Source: Pseudocalidococcus sp964653145
GTDB lineage: Bacteria; Cyanobacteriota; Cyanobacteriia; Thermosynechococcales; Thermosynechococcaceae
Direction of reading: 5' to 3'
Assembly (NCBI GenBank): GCA_964653145.1
Contig: CAZZCG010000011.1
Location: forward strand, 1 to 64,000
Length of the DNA: 64,000 bases
The translations under genes were made by a program, and so were the position numbers. Position 1 is the stretch's first letter. Every line of letters begins with the position of its first letter. Shown here in pieces: positions 53,362 to 62,757 of this stretch. Under the pieces are notes generated by a model that had not been told where the DNA came from, did no database searches, and was given only the letters and a program-made list of their open reading frames with translations.

Positions 53362-53466
53362 TAAGTGGGAGTAGGAATGGCCAGGTTAAGCATCCCCAGG
53401 CCCCGCCCTTGAAAACCCAGGCCATAGGTGTAGTCACAGTAGCGTTAGTGAACCGATGGTGGGGCG

Positions 53467-53646
53467 ATGAATACCGTTGAAATTGAAGAAGAAGTCTCTA
53501 ACCTAGTCGCAGATACCTTTGACCCTGAAACCTTTCCTTTTAAGTTTTTAGAAGCCTTTGGGAATAAGCCCACGACGATCCAAAAGCTGGAAAAGGGCGA
53601 TAGCAATCAATCCGACCTCGGCGATATCTTTCAGCGCAACAAATAA
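53467..53646 (+). pseudogene. DNA methyltransferase N-terminal fragment
   Basis: 59 aa: EEVSNLVADTFDPETFPFKFLEAFGNKPTTIQKLEKGDSNQSDL then FQRNK and stop. This is the start of large class I/MmeI-like DNA methyltransferase (type IIG) proteins, whose next residues would continue the QRNN region. The rest of the roughly 900-residue protein is absent. Confidence 0.65.
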
Positions 53647-53708
53647 TGCAGCCGTTATAGTAAACCGTTTTAGATATGAGATAACCAGAGGATGATTGGG
53701 CTAGTCAT

Positions 53709-54599
53709 ATGGATGAACTCAAGTAATTTATCGATGCTTGCCTCGATTGAGGAGAGATTAAGCGGGCCCTAGCGGTAAAGATGACACTAGAAGAATTTAC
53801 TCATCAACAGATTATGAATACTCTTTATGTTTTATCAGGATTTATTACGAAATGGGAGCAAGCCTTTTAACTGTCCGGCGTTAATGGACTAAAACTGGAC
53901 TGCGAACGCAAGTCTGCCTATTTGACAGATTTTGAAAACAACAGGTTCTTAATTGATTAAAGCAACAGAATTATTGGAATGTTGAAGAATTAGAGGCATA
54001 TGTTTTAGAAACATTTAACATTGTCTATTCTGCAAAGTCTAGTTACTATAACCTATGACATGAAGCGGGTCTATCCTGGCAGAAAGAACAGGTCACACAT
54101 CCCTTGAAAGACCCTGATAAACTCGCCGCGAAAAAAGAGGTTCGTCAGTATTTTGATGCTTATCGAGTTTTCATTGAATCGGAAAAATTGTTGTCTATGG
54201 TGTGGTGCAGTGTCATCTTGTTTCTAGGGATATTGCTAGATATGCTTGGGGTGAAACAAGTAAAAGAGTACAGATTCCTATCAAAAATGGAAGGAAGAGA
54301 CAAACATATTATGGTGTAGTTAAGTATGTCACAGGTCACCTAATTATAAAATCAAATTCCAATAGCACAATACAATTCAGTTGATCAAAGAGATAAGGGC
54401 GATTCATCCAAATCAGAACCTTATTGTTATTTGGGATAGTGCTGCGTATCACAGCAGTCATGATTTTCGTAATTATTTAAGTCAAGTCAATGGAGATAAG
54501 CCAGAGCAAGAGTGGTCAATCTACTGCATCAAATTAGCTCTCGATGCACCGGAACAAAATCCGATTGAGGTCGTATGGCTACAGTTAAAACCTTCTTGA
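53709..54599 (+). pseudogene. IS630-family transposase, degenerate
   Basis: Reading from ATG 53709 gives MDELK-stop-FIDACLD-stop-GEIKRALAVKM and further pieces in shifting frames: KDPDKLAAKKEVRQYFDAYRVFIES, GIARYAWGETS-type text, IVIWDSAAYHSSHDF and LALDAPEQNPIEVVWLQLK. The last two are the DDE-motif surroundings of IS630 transposases. Many stops and frameshifts show it is dead. Inverted terminal repeats and a TA duplication were not identified. Confidence 0.8.
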
Positions 54600-54737
54600 G
54601 GAATATGTAGCATTTATTGAAGATTTTTAAGATAACTAAATGGCTATTTGAACAGTTTTTAAAACGTTTTTCTTCATACTTCCCATCTCAGTATGTAGGG
54701 TACGCTCTCATAAATCATTTATATTTGCTAAATTGCT

Positions 54738-54930
54738 AACGGTCGCCCAGTCATTACAGGGACAGAAACGTCTGTTCGGCGAGTAGTTGTTTTAGGCAAG
54801 CAAGGTGTAAATGCGGAAGAAGAAGAAATTGCTCGTCAGATGAGCAATCTACGCTTTGCCCAAGTTTATGCTGCATTGACTTACTATCATGCGAATCGTG
54901 ATGAGATTGAAGCAGATTTGATGGAACCAA
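54738..54930 (+). pseudogene. DUF433-family antitoxin fragment
   Basis: NGRPVITGTETSVRRVVVLGKQGVNAEEEEIARQMSNLRFAQVYAALTYYHANRDEIEADL is DUF433. It lacks a start (in-frame TAA just upstream) and after IEADLMEPR the reading runs into DNA that is the antisense of the neighbouring gene. A toxin partner is not seen. Confidence 0.75.
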
Positions 54931-55759
54931 GATTCGCCATTAGTAATCGAATCCGCATTGCCGACCACATCGTTATTGTCGCAACCCAGACAGGGATAGG
55001 TGTGGTAGGCAGATCAACTGTACGAAGCAACATCCGTGCTGCATATCGAAGATGCCTCCAGCGATAGTAACGATAAAGCTTTGAAAGATACCAATTCGCC
55101 TCCCGTCGCCGAAAGATTTTATCGTTTGAGCGGCCTGCAACGACACAAGATGCGAGCATGATTTGGGCGTCTTCAAGCTCCATCATCCGCTGTAGTGCGA
55201 ATCGGCACCTCGCAAGAATCCCGATCTTGGGCTTCTCCTTTGCCTCAGTGTTTAGCATTTTCAGAAACATGCCGTAGTGTCTTGCTTCATCCTTCGCAAG
55301 TGCAGAATAGACGGCACTGGCATTACGATCGAGCGTTGAATCTGCGAGGACACGGTAAAGCGTGCTTGCGAGTGCCTCAACTACGCACCGAGAAACCATT
55401 TCGGCAGCTACCGAACCACGCACCGATTCACCTGTAGGCGGGTGATAGGACACCAAGGATTCGTATTTCGGCATACAGTAATCGAAGTCAAAATCCTGGT
55501 CTCCCGCCTCACTGATGACACGCAACGTCACGCCATGTTGGCACTCTTCAAAGTTCCATCGACTGATTGCCGATGTCCAAGCTTCGCTGCGATCCCGAAA
55601 AATTGCTTGCAAGTATTCTGCGTAATCGTCACAGCGCGACTCAAGGAGGCAAATTGTCTTCGTGATGTGAAGCAGCGAATCGCTCAACCTAACGTTTGAC
55701 AAGTTGAAGTCGTCAGGCTTCCAGTGATTCGGCGACGGTGTAATAAAAGTTGCGGCCAC
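54887..55759 (-). CDS. Acyl-ACP desaturase-like ferritin-fold protein
   Basis: 290 aa, GTG start. Diiron-type helices: WNFEECQHGVTLRV (E..EH-like) and ALAKDEARHYGMFLKML (DExRH), with Glu in VVEALASTLYRVLA. This is the acyl-ACP desaturase-like/ferritin-like oxygenase group. The last about 20 residues are read from the antisense of the DUF433 fragment, so the natural C-terminus may have been replaced at the junction. Activity uncertain. Confidence 0.7.
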   Translation of the reverse strand: MAATFITPSPNHWKPDDFNLSNVRLSDSLLHITKTICLLESRCDDYAEYLQAIFRDRSEAWTSAISRWNFEECQHGVTLRVISEAGDQDFDFDYCMPKYESLVSYHPPTGESVRGSVAAEMVSRCVVEALASTLYRVLADSTLDRNASAVYSALAKDEARHYGMFLKMLNTEAKEKPKIGILARCRFALQRMMELEDAQIMLASCVVAGRSNDKIFRRREANWYLSKLYRYYRWRHLRYAARMLLRTVDLPTTPIPVWVATITMWSAMRIRLLMANLGSIKSASISSRFA

Positions 55760-56010
55760 AGGCCCCCTTCGCGGTTCAATCCGACGAACTAGGGATTAGG
55801 AAGAAGCTTTCCGTATAACACTCTCTAGAGTAATGATATCCGGAAACTTTCGGTATCCACCTCATTTGGGCGTGATCTCAAGAAAATTGCTGTATATCGC
55901 TCTCGAAAGCGCGCTAAATAGGCAAGGTCACGTTCTGCTTCAAGTCGCAAATATCCGTGGGCATCGAGCCAATTCTTCGGTATTTCTTCAATATCAATAT
56001 CAATATCAAT

Positions 56011-56160
56011 GCCAAGTCTACTACGGAGCCTCGTTTTATGGTGATTGGTAAAATTGGCGGAAAATGTTGGTCTGCAATTGCTACCTACCGCAATGAAAAC
56101 ATCCGAATTATTTCAGTGCGGCGTTCTCGTAATGATGAGGTTGAATTTTATGAATGCTGA
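56011..56160 (+). pseudogene. BrnT-type toxin, C-terminal half
   Basis: EPRFMVIGKIGGKCWSAIATYRNENIRIISVRRSRNDEVEFYE is the C-terminal half of BrnT ribonuclease toxins (RIISVRRS is the family core). The N-terminal half with its first catalytic residues is missing; upstream sequence has an ATATCA microrepeat and no homologous text. Confidence 0.75.
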
Positions 56161-56377
56161 AGAGCTAGATATGAAATTCGATGAAGGTGTGGAGATTCTT
56201 GAACACTTTGATTTGAGTTCTGCAAAGCGGCTAGAATTGGAAACTAAACGCATTAATGTTGATTTCCCAATGTGGATGGTTGAGGCTTTAGATAAAGAAG
56301 CAATACGATAGGGAGTTCCTAGACAGGCAATTATCAAGACGTGGATTGCACAAAGATTAGATGCAATAGTAGTTTAA
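56150..56377 (+). pseudogene. BrnA-type antitoxin interrupted by a stop
   Basis: MNAEELDMKFDEGVEILEHFDLSSAKR...INVDFPMWMVEALDKEAIR, then TAG, then GVPRQAIIKTWIAQRLDAIVV in the same frame. The residues on both sides of the stop continue the CopG/BrnA ribbon-helix-helix, so a single nonsense change is likely. It starts inside the end of the brnT remnant, the usual toxin-antitoxin overlap. Confidence 0.75.
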
Positions 56378-56412
56378 CGTCTGCGATTTAGATGCATCGG
56401 ATTATTCGGCAT

Positions 56413-57243
56413 TCATCCGCATTGAAGAAAAAACCATGAATGTTCAAATTTCCGATCCCGCAAATCAGCCTCGCGAATCCAGAAGTATATTGTACCAACG
56501 TCTCCCCACATCATTGAGGCCTCATCGTCCGAATCAATCTGAAGCAGAAGTTTCCAATCTGTTGCAGTTTTTTCAAGGGATGGGCGCCGCGGGTCTTCAT
56601 ACACAGTCGAGTCGCCACAGTATAGACCGTTTGCAACCAACTGACACTCTAGTTCCATGGAACTTTGTATGCATTCAGCGTGGCCACCGATACGATGATT
56701 TGGCCCGACCGTATTTGAACTGTACCAGTCGAAATACTCAAAGAGCATATTACGCTCTGAATCCGAGAGCTCTGGTTGATAGTGAATTGACCAAGCATCT
56801 GGCAGATTCACAGAAGCCTCAAATTCAATTTGGCAACAATTGAACAGCCCCAATTCCGGGGTATCCGTGGGTCTATTTGTTCGAATCAGTTTGTCAGGGG
56901 GTAATTCGGTAAAGAAAACCAAGAAACTGCCACGATCTTGTGGATCGAACCCCCAGGTGCTTTGTTCACTGTCGTAGAAAAAAAACAGAGTTCCCTTCGT
57001 GGGGAGTGAAAGATCGATCATGTCCAGAGGAATTTCTGCCAACTGAAGTTGAGCAATAAAAGAAAGCGGCGAGTCTTTGTAATGAGGCCAATTAAAACCA
57101 GGGGGCACGTCGGGAACTCCTCCTACGCGACTAGCGCCAATTGGAAGCGTATCCAAATCGCATTGCGTCGTCTTCAATCGCAATGAACGCCGAAGCTGAG
57201 CCTTCACACGGTCGGGAAGTTTGTTGAATAGGTTTTCATTCAT
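56413..57243 (-). CDS. YwqG-like (DUF1963) protein
   Basis: 276 aa. Family signatures: ASRVGGVPDVPPGFNWP, LSFIAQLQLAEI, GTLFFFYDSEQSTWGFDPQDRGS, LLLQIDSDDEASMMWGDVGTIYFWI. Intact. YwqG proteins have no defined function; they are frequent beside toxin and contact-dependent systems. Confidence 0.88.
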   Translation of the reverse strand: MNENLFNKLPDRVKAQLRRSLRLKTTQCDLDTLPIGASRVGGVPDVPPGFNWPHYKDSPLSFIAQLQLAEIPLDMIDLSLPTKGTLFFFYDSEQSTWGFDPQDRGSFLVFFTELPPDKLIRTNRPTDTPELGLFNCCQIEFEASVNLPDAWSIHYQPELSDSERNMLFEYFDWYSSNTVGPNHRIGGHAECIQSSMELECQLVANGLYCGDSTVYEDPRRPSLEKTATDWKLLLQIDSDDEASMMWGDVGTIYFWIREADLRDRKFEHSWFFLQCG

Positions 57244-57579
57244 TCTGTGTGCTTTCTAAATTGCCTAACTACTCTATCTATCGCAAAATCTTTGATAGCT
57301 AACCGTTAGAACTAGTTATCATGCACTTTTCTTGAAAGTAACCGAAATTTCCTAATTATTTAATATTTTGATGAAAAGTCAACCGAATCAGGATTCTATC
57401 AGGCTTTATGAGCAATATCGTCCAATAACCAAAACATAAGAAACTCTTAGTCTAGGTCGGTAAAGTTCATAAGGGTAAGAACTATTTCGCTGAAATAAGC
57501 TATTTGCAAACCCTTGTGATTCTCCATAGTATCGTCAGACGGTGGATGTCAGCCGCCGCTAATCAACGAAATGCTCATT
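57244..57579. other. Intergenic region
   Basis: 336 bases, AT-rich, no supportable ORF or RNA gene. The 3' remnant of the HNH reading frame extends into it from 57580. Confidence 0.4.
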
Positions 57580-57843
57580 TCACTTGCGCTGCAATGGGTT
57601 AAACAACCGATTCGAAACTTGAGATTCGGGATCAACTCCTTCTGTGAAGGTATTACGGTGGCTATTACATCGTTGACAGGCCAAGGCTAAATTCTCCAAT
57701 GTATTTGCCCCTCCACAGGATCGTAGTTGAATATGATCGACTTCTAAACGGGCTGGACTGGCTTCTTCAGAAGAGTGGCAGTATTCACATAAGTATTTGG
57801 CCCGCTCTCGAACGCGCTGCCTAATCTCTTTGAAAATCGCCAT
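57580..57843 (-). CDS. HNH endonuclease, C-terminally truncated by nonsense codon
   Basis: 87 aa. HNH motif: CEYCHSSEEASPARLEVDHIQLRSCGG...NLALACQRCNSHR, with two CxxC zinc pairs. After PLQRK the gene ends in TGA, but the next codons read NEHFVD, as expected if the usual KWNEHF followed; TGG to TGA is the simplest explanation. The catalytic part is complete, so the product may still fold. Confidence 0.75.
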   Translation of the reverse strand: MAIFKEIRQRVRERAKYLCEYCHSSEEASPARLEVDHIQLRSCGGANTLENLALACQRCNSHRNTFTEGVDPESQVSNRLFNPLQRK

Positions 57844-57845
57844 AT

Positions 57846-58088
57846 CTAGGCAGACACAGCAATAATCTTTGCATTAAGCAGCGTAAAAATTCGGTCGAGT
57901 TCTAAAATTCCTGTTAGTTCCACTTCTTCATCTTTTGATAATTTGGATTCCCGTTGTTTCTCATTCAGAGCCTCCAGCCGCTCTTGTATGGTTTCGCTGA
58001 ATTTGAACAAAAATAGCTCTCGAACTGGCTTAATTTGAATTCCAGAATCAATAAAGGAAGAAGGCTGAATCATCAGTTGGGCATTCAT
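57846..58088 (-). CDS. Hypothetical helical protein paired with HNH gene
   Basis: 80 aa from the ATG at 58088 (MNAQLMIQPSSFIDSGIQIKPVRELFL); an upstream in-frame start would overlap ileS. Helical C-terminus (ETIQERLEALNEKQRESKLSKDEEVELTGILELDRIFTLLNAK). Two bases separate it from the HNH gene, a pairing often seen in cyanobacterial genomes. No name assigned. Confidence 0.7.
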   Translation of the reverse strand: MNAQLMIQPSSFIDSGIQIKPVRELFLFKFSETIQERLEALNEKQRESKLSKDEEVELTGILELDRIFTLLNAKIIAVSA

Positions 58089-58105
58089 GTTTCTCCTCGT
58101 CAGCA

Positions 58106-60973
58106 TCAAAACTGTCCGTGCAAAGCCGCTCCACATCGCTCACAAATCAAGGGATGAGCATCATTTTTTCCAACTTGCGTTGAATAATTCCAACAGCGGT
58201 CACATTTTTCCCCATCGGCTTTGACAATCCCAATCCCCAGTCCCCCTGTTTCTACCTGATAATTCAGCCCAGATAAAGTACTAGCCGAATCCAAGAGTTC
58301 AACCTGAGAAGTCAAGAACAAATAGCGCAACTCATCCACGCCATTACCACTCAAACTATCGGGATTGAAAAGTTCCAACTCCTCTCGCCACTGTTCATCC
58401 GCCACAGAGAGCAAGAGCTTGGCTTCCAAAGGCGAACCAATAAATTTATCCGTCCGGGCCTGTTCCAAGACCTTGTTTACTTCCGTGCGAATATCCCGCA
58501 GTTTTTGCCAACAGGTTGCCAATTGGGGATCGTGCCAGTTTTCGCTTAAATTCACCCAGCCCGATTGAAACACAGATTTGTGGGGTGTGGCGTAGGGGAG
58601 AAACTGCCAAATGTCTTCAGCGAGGTGACACAACACCGGGGCAATGGCCTTCGCCAGATTTTCCAATGCAATCGCTAATACAGTTTGACAACTGCGGCGG
58701 CGGGGGGCATCAACCGCACTGATATACAAGCGATCTTTGGCAATATCGAGATAGAAATTCGACAAATCGACAACACAGAAGTTTTGTACCGTTTGGAAAA
58801 AGCGGAAAAATTGATAGCTTTCAAAGGCATGGGTGACATCCGTAAAGACTTCACTAATCCGATGCAGCATATAGCGATCCAATTCTGGCAGTTGGGCATA
58901 GGGAATCGCATCTTGGTTGGGGTCAAAGTCGTGGAGATTGCCTAACAGGAACCTGGCTGTGTTGCGAATTTTCCGATAAACGTCCGAGAGTTGCTTGAGA
59001 ATATTTTTCCCCACGGGGACATCCGTCGAGTAATCCACAGATGAAACCCACAACCGCAAGACATCAGCCCCATAGGCAGGTTCGTCTTTTTGGTTTTTGC
59101 CGCCTTCAATGACAATTTTGGGATCAACCACATTCCCCAAAGATTTGCTCATTTTCCGGCCCTGTTCATCTAGGACAAAGCCGTGGGTTAACACCGATTG
59201 ATAAGGGGCACGACCGTTCACCGCCACACTGGTGAGCAAACTCGATTGAAACCACCCCCGATGTTGATCCGATCCTTCCAAGTACAAATTCGCGGGGTAT
59301 AAATCCTCGCCTAAAACCGCCGCCCAAGAGGAACCGGAGTCAAACCAAACATCCATCGTATCCAGGCCCTTGCGATACTGATCCGCCACATCTTGGTAGG
59401 ATTCCGGCAACAATTCCGCCACCGATAACTGCCACCAAATATCAGAGCCGTGTTCTGCAATCAGGGCCTGGACGTGGGCAATGGTTTCGGCGTTTAACAG
59501 GGGTTCATGGGTTTCATTGTGATAAAACACAGGAATTGGGACACCCCAACTTCTTTGCCGGGAAATACACCAATCGGAACGCTCAGCCACCATTGCCGTG
59601 ATCCGGTTTTCCCCTTGGCCTGGAATCCACTTCACCTGAGCAATGGCTTCAAGGGCGGCATCCCGAAATCCGGAAACGGAAGCAAACCACTGTTCTGTGG
59701 CTCGGAAAATCGTTGGTTTTTTGGTGCGCCAATCGTAGGGATATTTGTGGTTGTAGGGTTCTTGTTTGAGGAGGGCACCAACCTCGTCTAAGGCTTTAAT
59801 CACGGCGGTGTTGCCTTCTCCCAACACATTTAAGCCAGAAAATTCTCCCGCTTCTTCGGTAAAATTCCCCCGATCATCCACTGGCGACAAAATCGGAAGT
59901 CCATAGCGTTGACCCACACCATAGTCTTCTAAGCCGTGGCCTGGGGCGGTGTGGACTAAGCCTGTCCCTGATTCTGTAGTCACATAATCGCCACCAATCA
60001 GGACTTCACTTTCCCGCTCAAATAAAGGATGCCGATAACGGGTGTGTTCCAGGGTTTTGCCCATGACCGTGGCCTGGACTGTCAAGGTTGTTTCTAAAAC
60101 CGCTTCCAATCGCTCGACGAGATCCTTAGCCACGATCAAATACTTAAACCGGCCTGGGGCGGACTCACCGACTTCGACAATGGCATAGACCAATTCCGGA
60201 TTGACACTCACGCCTAAATTGCCGGGAATTGTCCAGGGGGTTGTCGTCCAAATGGCAATGCCCAATTCCCCCAGAAACATATCCAAGGGGCGTTGTAGGG
60301 GTTGAGAAAGACAAGTGACTTCAAACGCTGCGTACAAACTTTGGGAGACATGACCTTCCGGATATTCCAACTCCGCTTCTGCCAAGGCGGTTTGGGAACT
60401 GGGACTCCAATGCACCGGTTTTAAGCCCCGATAGATATAGCCCTTCAGCACCATTTCCCCAAAGACCCCAATTTGGGCCGCTTCGTAGGCTGGGTTCAGT
60501 GTCAGGTAAGGACTATCCCAATTCCCCCAAACCCCATAACGTTGAAAACTTTGCCGTTGCTCATCCACGGTTTTCAGGGCAAATGCCTTAGTTTTTTGCC
60601 GTAGTGCCAATGCATCCAGGCCCCGTCGTTCTTCCGGTTTCAGGTTTTGGAGGACTTTGAGTTCGATGGGCAACCCGTGACAATCCCAACCGGGAATATA
60701 GGTAACTTTCTTACCCTGGAGCAGTTGGTATTTATTGATGATGTCCTTGAGGGTTTTGTTCATCGCATGGCCAATGTGGAGGGCGCCATTGGCGTAGGGA
60801 GGGCCATCGTGGAGGGTAAAGCGGGGGCCTGGGTTGTTTTTGGAGAGGGTTTCGTAAATCTGGTTCTCTTGCCACCAGGCCTGGATTTCCGGTTCTCGTT
60901 TTGCCGCATTGGCCCGCATTTCAAAGGCTGTCTTGGGCAAGTTAACCGTATCTTTATAAGGGCTCTCAGACAT
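58106..60973 (-). CDS. ileS: Isoleucyl-tRNA synthetase
   Basis: 955 aa class I aminoacyl-tRNA synthetase. HIGH at 66-69, KMSKS at 607-611, CP1 editing domain between them (TTPWTIPGN), anticodon-binding helical domain, and a C-terminal zinc site (CDRCWNYS...CERCGAAL). Full length, bacterial type 1. A strongly conserved core gene that marks the return to the backbone. Confidence 0.98.
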   Translation of the reverse strand: MSESPYKDTVNLPKTAFEMRANAAKREPEIQAWWQENQIYETLSKNNPGPRFTLHDGPPYANGALHIGHAMNKTLKDIINKYQLLQGKKVTYIPGWDCHGLPIELKVLQNLKPEERRGLDALALRQKTKAFALKTVDEQRQSFQRYGVWGNWDSPYLTLNPAYEAAQIGVFGEMVLKGYIYRGLKPVHWSPSSQTALAEAELEYPEGHVSQSLYAAFEVTCLSQPLQRPLDMFLGELGIAIWTTTPWTIPGNLGVSVNPELVYAIVEVGESAPGRFKYLIVAKDLVERLEAVLETTLTVQATVMGKTLEHTRYRHPLFERESEVLIGGDYVTTESGTGLVHTAPGHGLEDYGVGQRYGLPILSPVDDRGNFTEEAGEFSGLNVLGEGNTAVIKALDEVGALLKQEPYNHKYPYDWRTKKPTIFRATEQWFASVSGFRDAALEAIAQVKWIPGQGENRITAMVAERSDWCISRQRSWGVPIPVFYHNETHEPLLNAETIAHVQALIAEHGSDIWWQLSVAELLPESYQDVADQYRKGLDTMDVWFDSGSSWAAVLGEDLYPANLYLEGSDQHRGWFQSSLLTSVAVNGRAPYQSVLTHGFVLDEQGRKMSKSLGNVVDPKIVIEGGKNQKDEPAYGADVLRLWVSSVDYSTDVPVGKNILKQLSDVYRKIRNTARFLLGNLHDFDPNQDAIPYAQLPELDRYMLHRISEVFTDVTHAFESYQFFRFFQTVQNFCVVDLSNFYLDIAKDRLYISAVDAPRRRSCQTVLAIALENLAKAIAPVLCHLAEDIWQFLPYATPHKSVFQSGWVNLSENWHDPQLATCWQKLRDIRTEVNKVLEQARTDKFIGSPLEAKLLLSVADEQWREELELFNPDSLSGNGVDELRYLFLTSQVELLDSASTLSGLNYQVETGGLGIGIVKADGEKCDRCWNYSTQVGKNDAHPLICERCGAALHGQF

Positions 60974-61156
60974 GGTGGCAGGGGGCGTGTTGGTGGCAGG
61001 GGCAATAATATGGAGTCCAACCAGGCCTAAAGGCTATACTGGCATCCATTTATCCCATTGTGCCCTATTCCTTCCGCTGATTCAGTGACTCCTTGTGCCC
61101 GCTGATGAGCCGAATTGAACCCTGAAACTCAAGGAGAATTGAGAAAAGTTTGGGGA

Positions 61157-61228
61157 AGCGGGTAACGCGATTCGAACGCGCGACATCAACCTTGGCAAGG
61201 TTGCGCTCTACCACTGAGCTATACCCGC
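61157..61228 (-). tRNA. tRNA-Gly (GCC)
   Basis: Minus-strand cloverleaf: acceptor GCGGGTA with TACCCGC, D arm GCTC..GAGC, anticodon stem CAACC/GGTTG around TTGCCAA (anticodon GCC), T arm CGCG-TTCGAAT-CGCG. Discriminator U, as expected for glycine. CCA not encoded. Confidence 0.96.
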
Positions 61229-61390
61229 ATTGTCTGTAAATCCAGATTTTTATCATGGCGAAACCAGGCCCCGTTTGTCAATCCCCATACCTGCGCTGCG
61301 GAGTGTCGTCAATCTTGGGTCAACGGCCCGAGCCGAAGAATAATCGGGTAAGATTAGACCGGCCATGCGGAACACAGCGGGAGGAGAACC

Positions 61391-62755
61391 ATGCCAGCCA
61401 CGGTGCAGAGCGAATCCCTCATTCAGTTAATCGACATTGAAAAATCCTATCGTCAGCCCAATGGTCAAAATATTACGATCATGGAGCAAATTAACCTGGA
61501 GTTAAAAACCGGGGAAATTGTCGCCCTGTTAGGCCCATCGGGATCCGGGAAATCCACCTTGATGCGGATCATTACGGGCCTGGTAACCCCCACCTCTGGG
61601 CAAGTGCTGTATCGTCAAGAACCGATGCGGGGCTTAAATCCAGGGGCTGCGATTGTCTTTCAAAGTTCGGCCCTCTATCCCTGGTTGACGGTGCTGGAAA
61701 ATGTCGAATTGGGCTTAAAAGCCATTGGGGAGGGGCCACGGTCTCGGAAACGCAAAGCCTTACGGATGATTGACATCATTGGCCTGGATGGATTTGAAAA
61801 CGCCTATCCCAAGGAATTGTCGGGGGGAATGCGGCAACGGGTGGGATTTGCTAGGGCTTTAGCGGTTGAACCGGAATTGCTCTGTATGGATGAACCCTTC
61901 TCAGCCTTGGATGTGTTGACGGCGGAAAACCTCCGCTTTGAACTCTTGGATTTATGGCTAGAGAAAAAGATTCCCACCCAAAGTATTTTGATCGTCACCC
62001 ACAACATTGAAGAAGCGGTGATTTTGGCGGATCGGATCATTGTTTTAGGCAGTAACCCAGGCCGGGTGCGGGCGGATTTCCCGATGACGTTGCCCCATTA
62101 TCGAGATCGCAAACAGGCGGCATTCCAGGCCATTGTCGATCGGGTTTATAAAATTCTCACCAATCCCGATTTAGACGAACCGGAAGAGGAAACCCTGGAA
62201 CCCCTGAGTCTGGGCCAAGCAGCCAGTGAACCCCAGTCCCCGAAATATCAAAACCTGCCCCATGTGCGGATTGGTTCCATCGCCGGGTTGTTGGAGTTGA
62301 TTGAAAACCGGAAAGAGGATCTCTATCGCCTCGGCCAAGAATTGCAGTTGGAATTGGATGATATTCTCCCGATTGTTGAGGGGGCGAAGTTGATGCAGTT
62401 GGTGGCTTTGAATGAGGGGGATATTTCCGTCACACCCCTGGGCCAGGCCTTCATTGAAGGGGACATTGACCAACGCAAACTGATTATCCGTCAACAACTT
62501 TTGAACCACATTCGCCTCGTGCAGCAGATTTTTGCTTTCCTCAATGCCAAGAAAAATACCCGCATCCCCGAAAGCCTTGTCCTGGATATTTTGGAGCGCT
62601 ACTTTACGCCACAGGAAGCCAACCGCCAACTGGACACCGCCATTGATTGGGGCCGCTACGGAGAACTCTTTGGCTATGACGAACCGGCTAAGGAAATTTT
62701 CCTAGAAACCCCCGTTCTCGATGATCCCCTGGCCTTAAGTGCGGTGGAGGAATAA
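61391..62755 (+). CDS. ABC transporter ATPase with C-terminal AAA-associated domain
   Basis: 454 aa, ATG with GGAGG upstream. ATPase domain 1-255: Walker A GPSGSGKS (48-55), Q-loop FQSS, signature LSGGMRQR (143-150), Walker B LLCMDEP, H-loop THN. It belongs to the NrtD/SsuB/TauB nitrate-sulfonate-taurine group. Residues about 290-450 form the AAA-associated C-terminal domain (VRIGSIAGLLELIENRKEDLYRLGQELQLELDDILPIVEGAKLM), proposed as a regulatory module. Two bases before the permease gene. Substrate unknown. Confidence 0.9.
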   Translation: MPATVQSESLIQLIDIEKSYRQPNGQNITIMEQINLELKTGEIVALLGPSGSGKSTLMRIITGLVTPTSGQVLYRQEPMRGLNPGAAIVFQSSALYPWLTVLENVELGLKAIGEGPRSRKRKALRMIDIIGLDGFENAYPKELSGGMRQRVGFARALAVEPELLCMDEPFSALDVLTAENLRFELLDLWLEKKIPTQSILIVTHNIEEAVILADRIIVLGSNPGRVRADFPMTLPHYRDRKQAAFQAIVDRVYKILTNPDLDEPEEETLEPLSLGQAASEPQSPKYQNLPHVRIGSIAGLLELIENRKEDLYRLGQELQLELDDILPIVEGAKLMQLVALNEGDISVTPLGQAFIEGDIDQRKLIIRQQLLNHIRLVQQIFAFLNAKKNTRIPESLVLDILERYFTPQEANRQLDTAIDWGRYGELFGYDEPAKEIFLETPVLDDPLALSAVEE

Positions 62756-62757
62756 CC

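Noticed and set aside
57520..57535. ATTCTCCATAGTATC as a third att core
   Set aside because: Only seven to eight bases match the core (CTCCATA), which is within chance.
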